DNA from: Chryseobacterium gleum
Lineage (GTDB): Bacteria; Bacteroidota; Bacteroidia; Flavobacteriales_D; Crocinitomicaceae
Length of the DNA stretch: 6,815 nt
Assembly (NCBI GenBank): GCA_943326825.2
Contig: CALPUT020000134.1
Span: 1-6,815, forward strand
Reading direction: 5' to 3'
This document shows positions 6,396-6,815 of this stretch, one piece after another; within the stretch, counting starts at the first letter, position 1, and every line of letters starts with the position of its first letter. A model generated the notes under the pieces. The model saw nothing but the letters and a program-made list of their open reading frames with translations, did no database searches and was not told the origin of the DNA. The translations under genes were made by a program, and so were the position numbers.

Positions 6396-6407
6396 AATAA
6401 AATTGTA

Positions 6408-6815
6408 TTAACCATTAAACACTTTATCTAACGAAATTCCTCTTTGTCTTGCAACAGTTACTGCATCTCTCATTTTAGAAAGAGCGTCAATTGTAGCTTT
6501 AACAACATTATGAGGATTAGAAGATCCTTGAGATTTTGCAAGTACGTTGTGTACACCAACACTTTCTAATACAGCTCTCATTGCACCACCTGCAATAACA
6601 CCTGTACCATTTGCTGCTGGTTTCAATAATACTTCAGCACCACCGAATTTTCCTTTTTGAGTATGTGGAACTGTACCTTTTAAAATCGGAACTTTAATTA
6701 AGTTCTTTTTAGCATCCTCTATACCTTTAGTAATTGCCTCAGTTACTTCTTTAGCTTTACCTAAACCATGACCAACAATACCATGCTCATCACCTACAAC
6801 AACAATTGCAGAGAA
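6408..6815 (-). CDS. rpsE: 30S ribosomal protein S5, 5' end cut off by window
   Basis: S5 lies near the mRNA entry channel of the 30S subunit and affects decoding accuracy. The frame is open from position 6815 down to TAA at 6408, giving 135 residues. It opens inside the N-terminal dsRNA-binding-like domain (FSAIVVVGDEHG, then IVGHGLGKAKEVTEAITKGI), and continues into the C-terminal domain with KPAANGTGVIAGGAMRAVLE, VGVHNVLAKSQGSSNPHNVV and KATIDALSKM. Compared with flavobacterial S5 of about 170 residues, some 35-45 N-terminal residues lie beyond the window. An ATG at 6626 lies inside the conserved C-terminal domain and is not the real start. rpmD follows after 12 nt. Confidence 0.97.
   Translation of the reverse strand, partial: FSAIVVVGDEHGIVGHGLGKAKEVTEAITKGIEDAKKNLIKVPILKGTVPHTQKGKFGGAEVLLKPAANGTGVIAGGAMRAVLESVGVHNVLAKSQGSSNPHNVVKATIDALSKMRDAVTVARQRGISLDKVFNG

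Noticed and set aside
1..6815. Possible hidden mobile element, CRISPR array, tRNA or new multi-gene system
   Set aside because: Coding covers nearly the whole window, every frame belongs to a recognised housekeeping family, no gap exceeds about 110 nt, and no regularly spaced repeats or transposase motifs are visible.

Overview
This window is a low-GC stretch (about one third G+C by eye) of a bacterial chromosome, almost certainly from a member of the Flavobacteriia (Bacteroidota). Three things support that: the gene order secY-infA-rpmJ-rpsM-rpsK-rpsD-rpoA-rplQ followed by carA, with no adk or map after secY; the absence of Shine-Dalgarno sequences before A/T-rich starts; and a TAnnTTTG-type promoter before carA. 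Genus cannot be fixed from the sequence alone.

All genes lie on the minus strand, so the biological order runs from high to low coordinates. From 6815 down to 4156 is the end of the spc operon: rpsE (5' end cut off by the window), rpmD, rplO, secY, infA. From 4134 down to 1001 is the alpha operon: rpmJ, rpsM, rpsK, rpsD, rpoA, rplQ. Gaps are 3 to 26 nt except for one of 70 nt between rpsK and rpsD, which holds a nested hairpin that may be an S4-responsive leader. A strong rho-independent terminator (949-979) follows rplQ. Beyond it, a candidate Bacteroidota promoter starts a separate unit with carA, whose 3' end runs off the window at position 1.

The products are ribosomal proteins (S5, L30, L15, L36, S13, S11, S4, L17), the SecY translocon channel, initiation factor IF1 and the RNA polymerase alpha subunit, so the cluster co-produces translation, transcription and secretion machinery. 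carA encodes the glutaminase subunit of carbamoyl-phosphate synthetase, for pyrimidine and arginine synthesis.

This is a conserved housekeeping region. I found no mobile element, CRISPR array, tRNA, rRNA or new defence or biosynthetic system. The points most worth a second look are the rpsD leader hairpin, the terminator/promoter junction before carA, the acidic tail of L17, and the loss of zinc ligands in L36.
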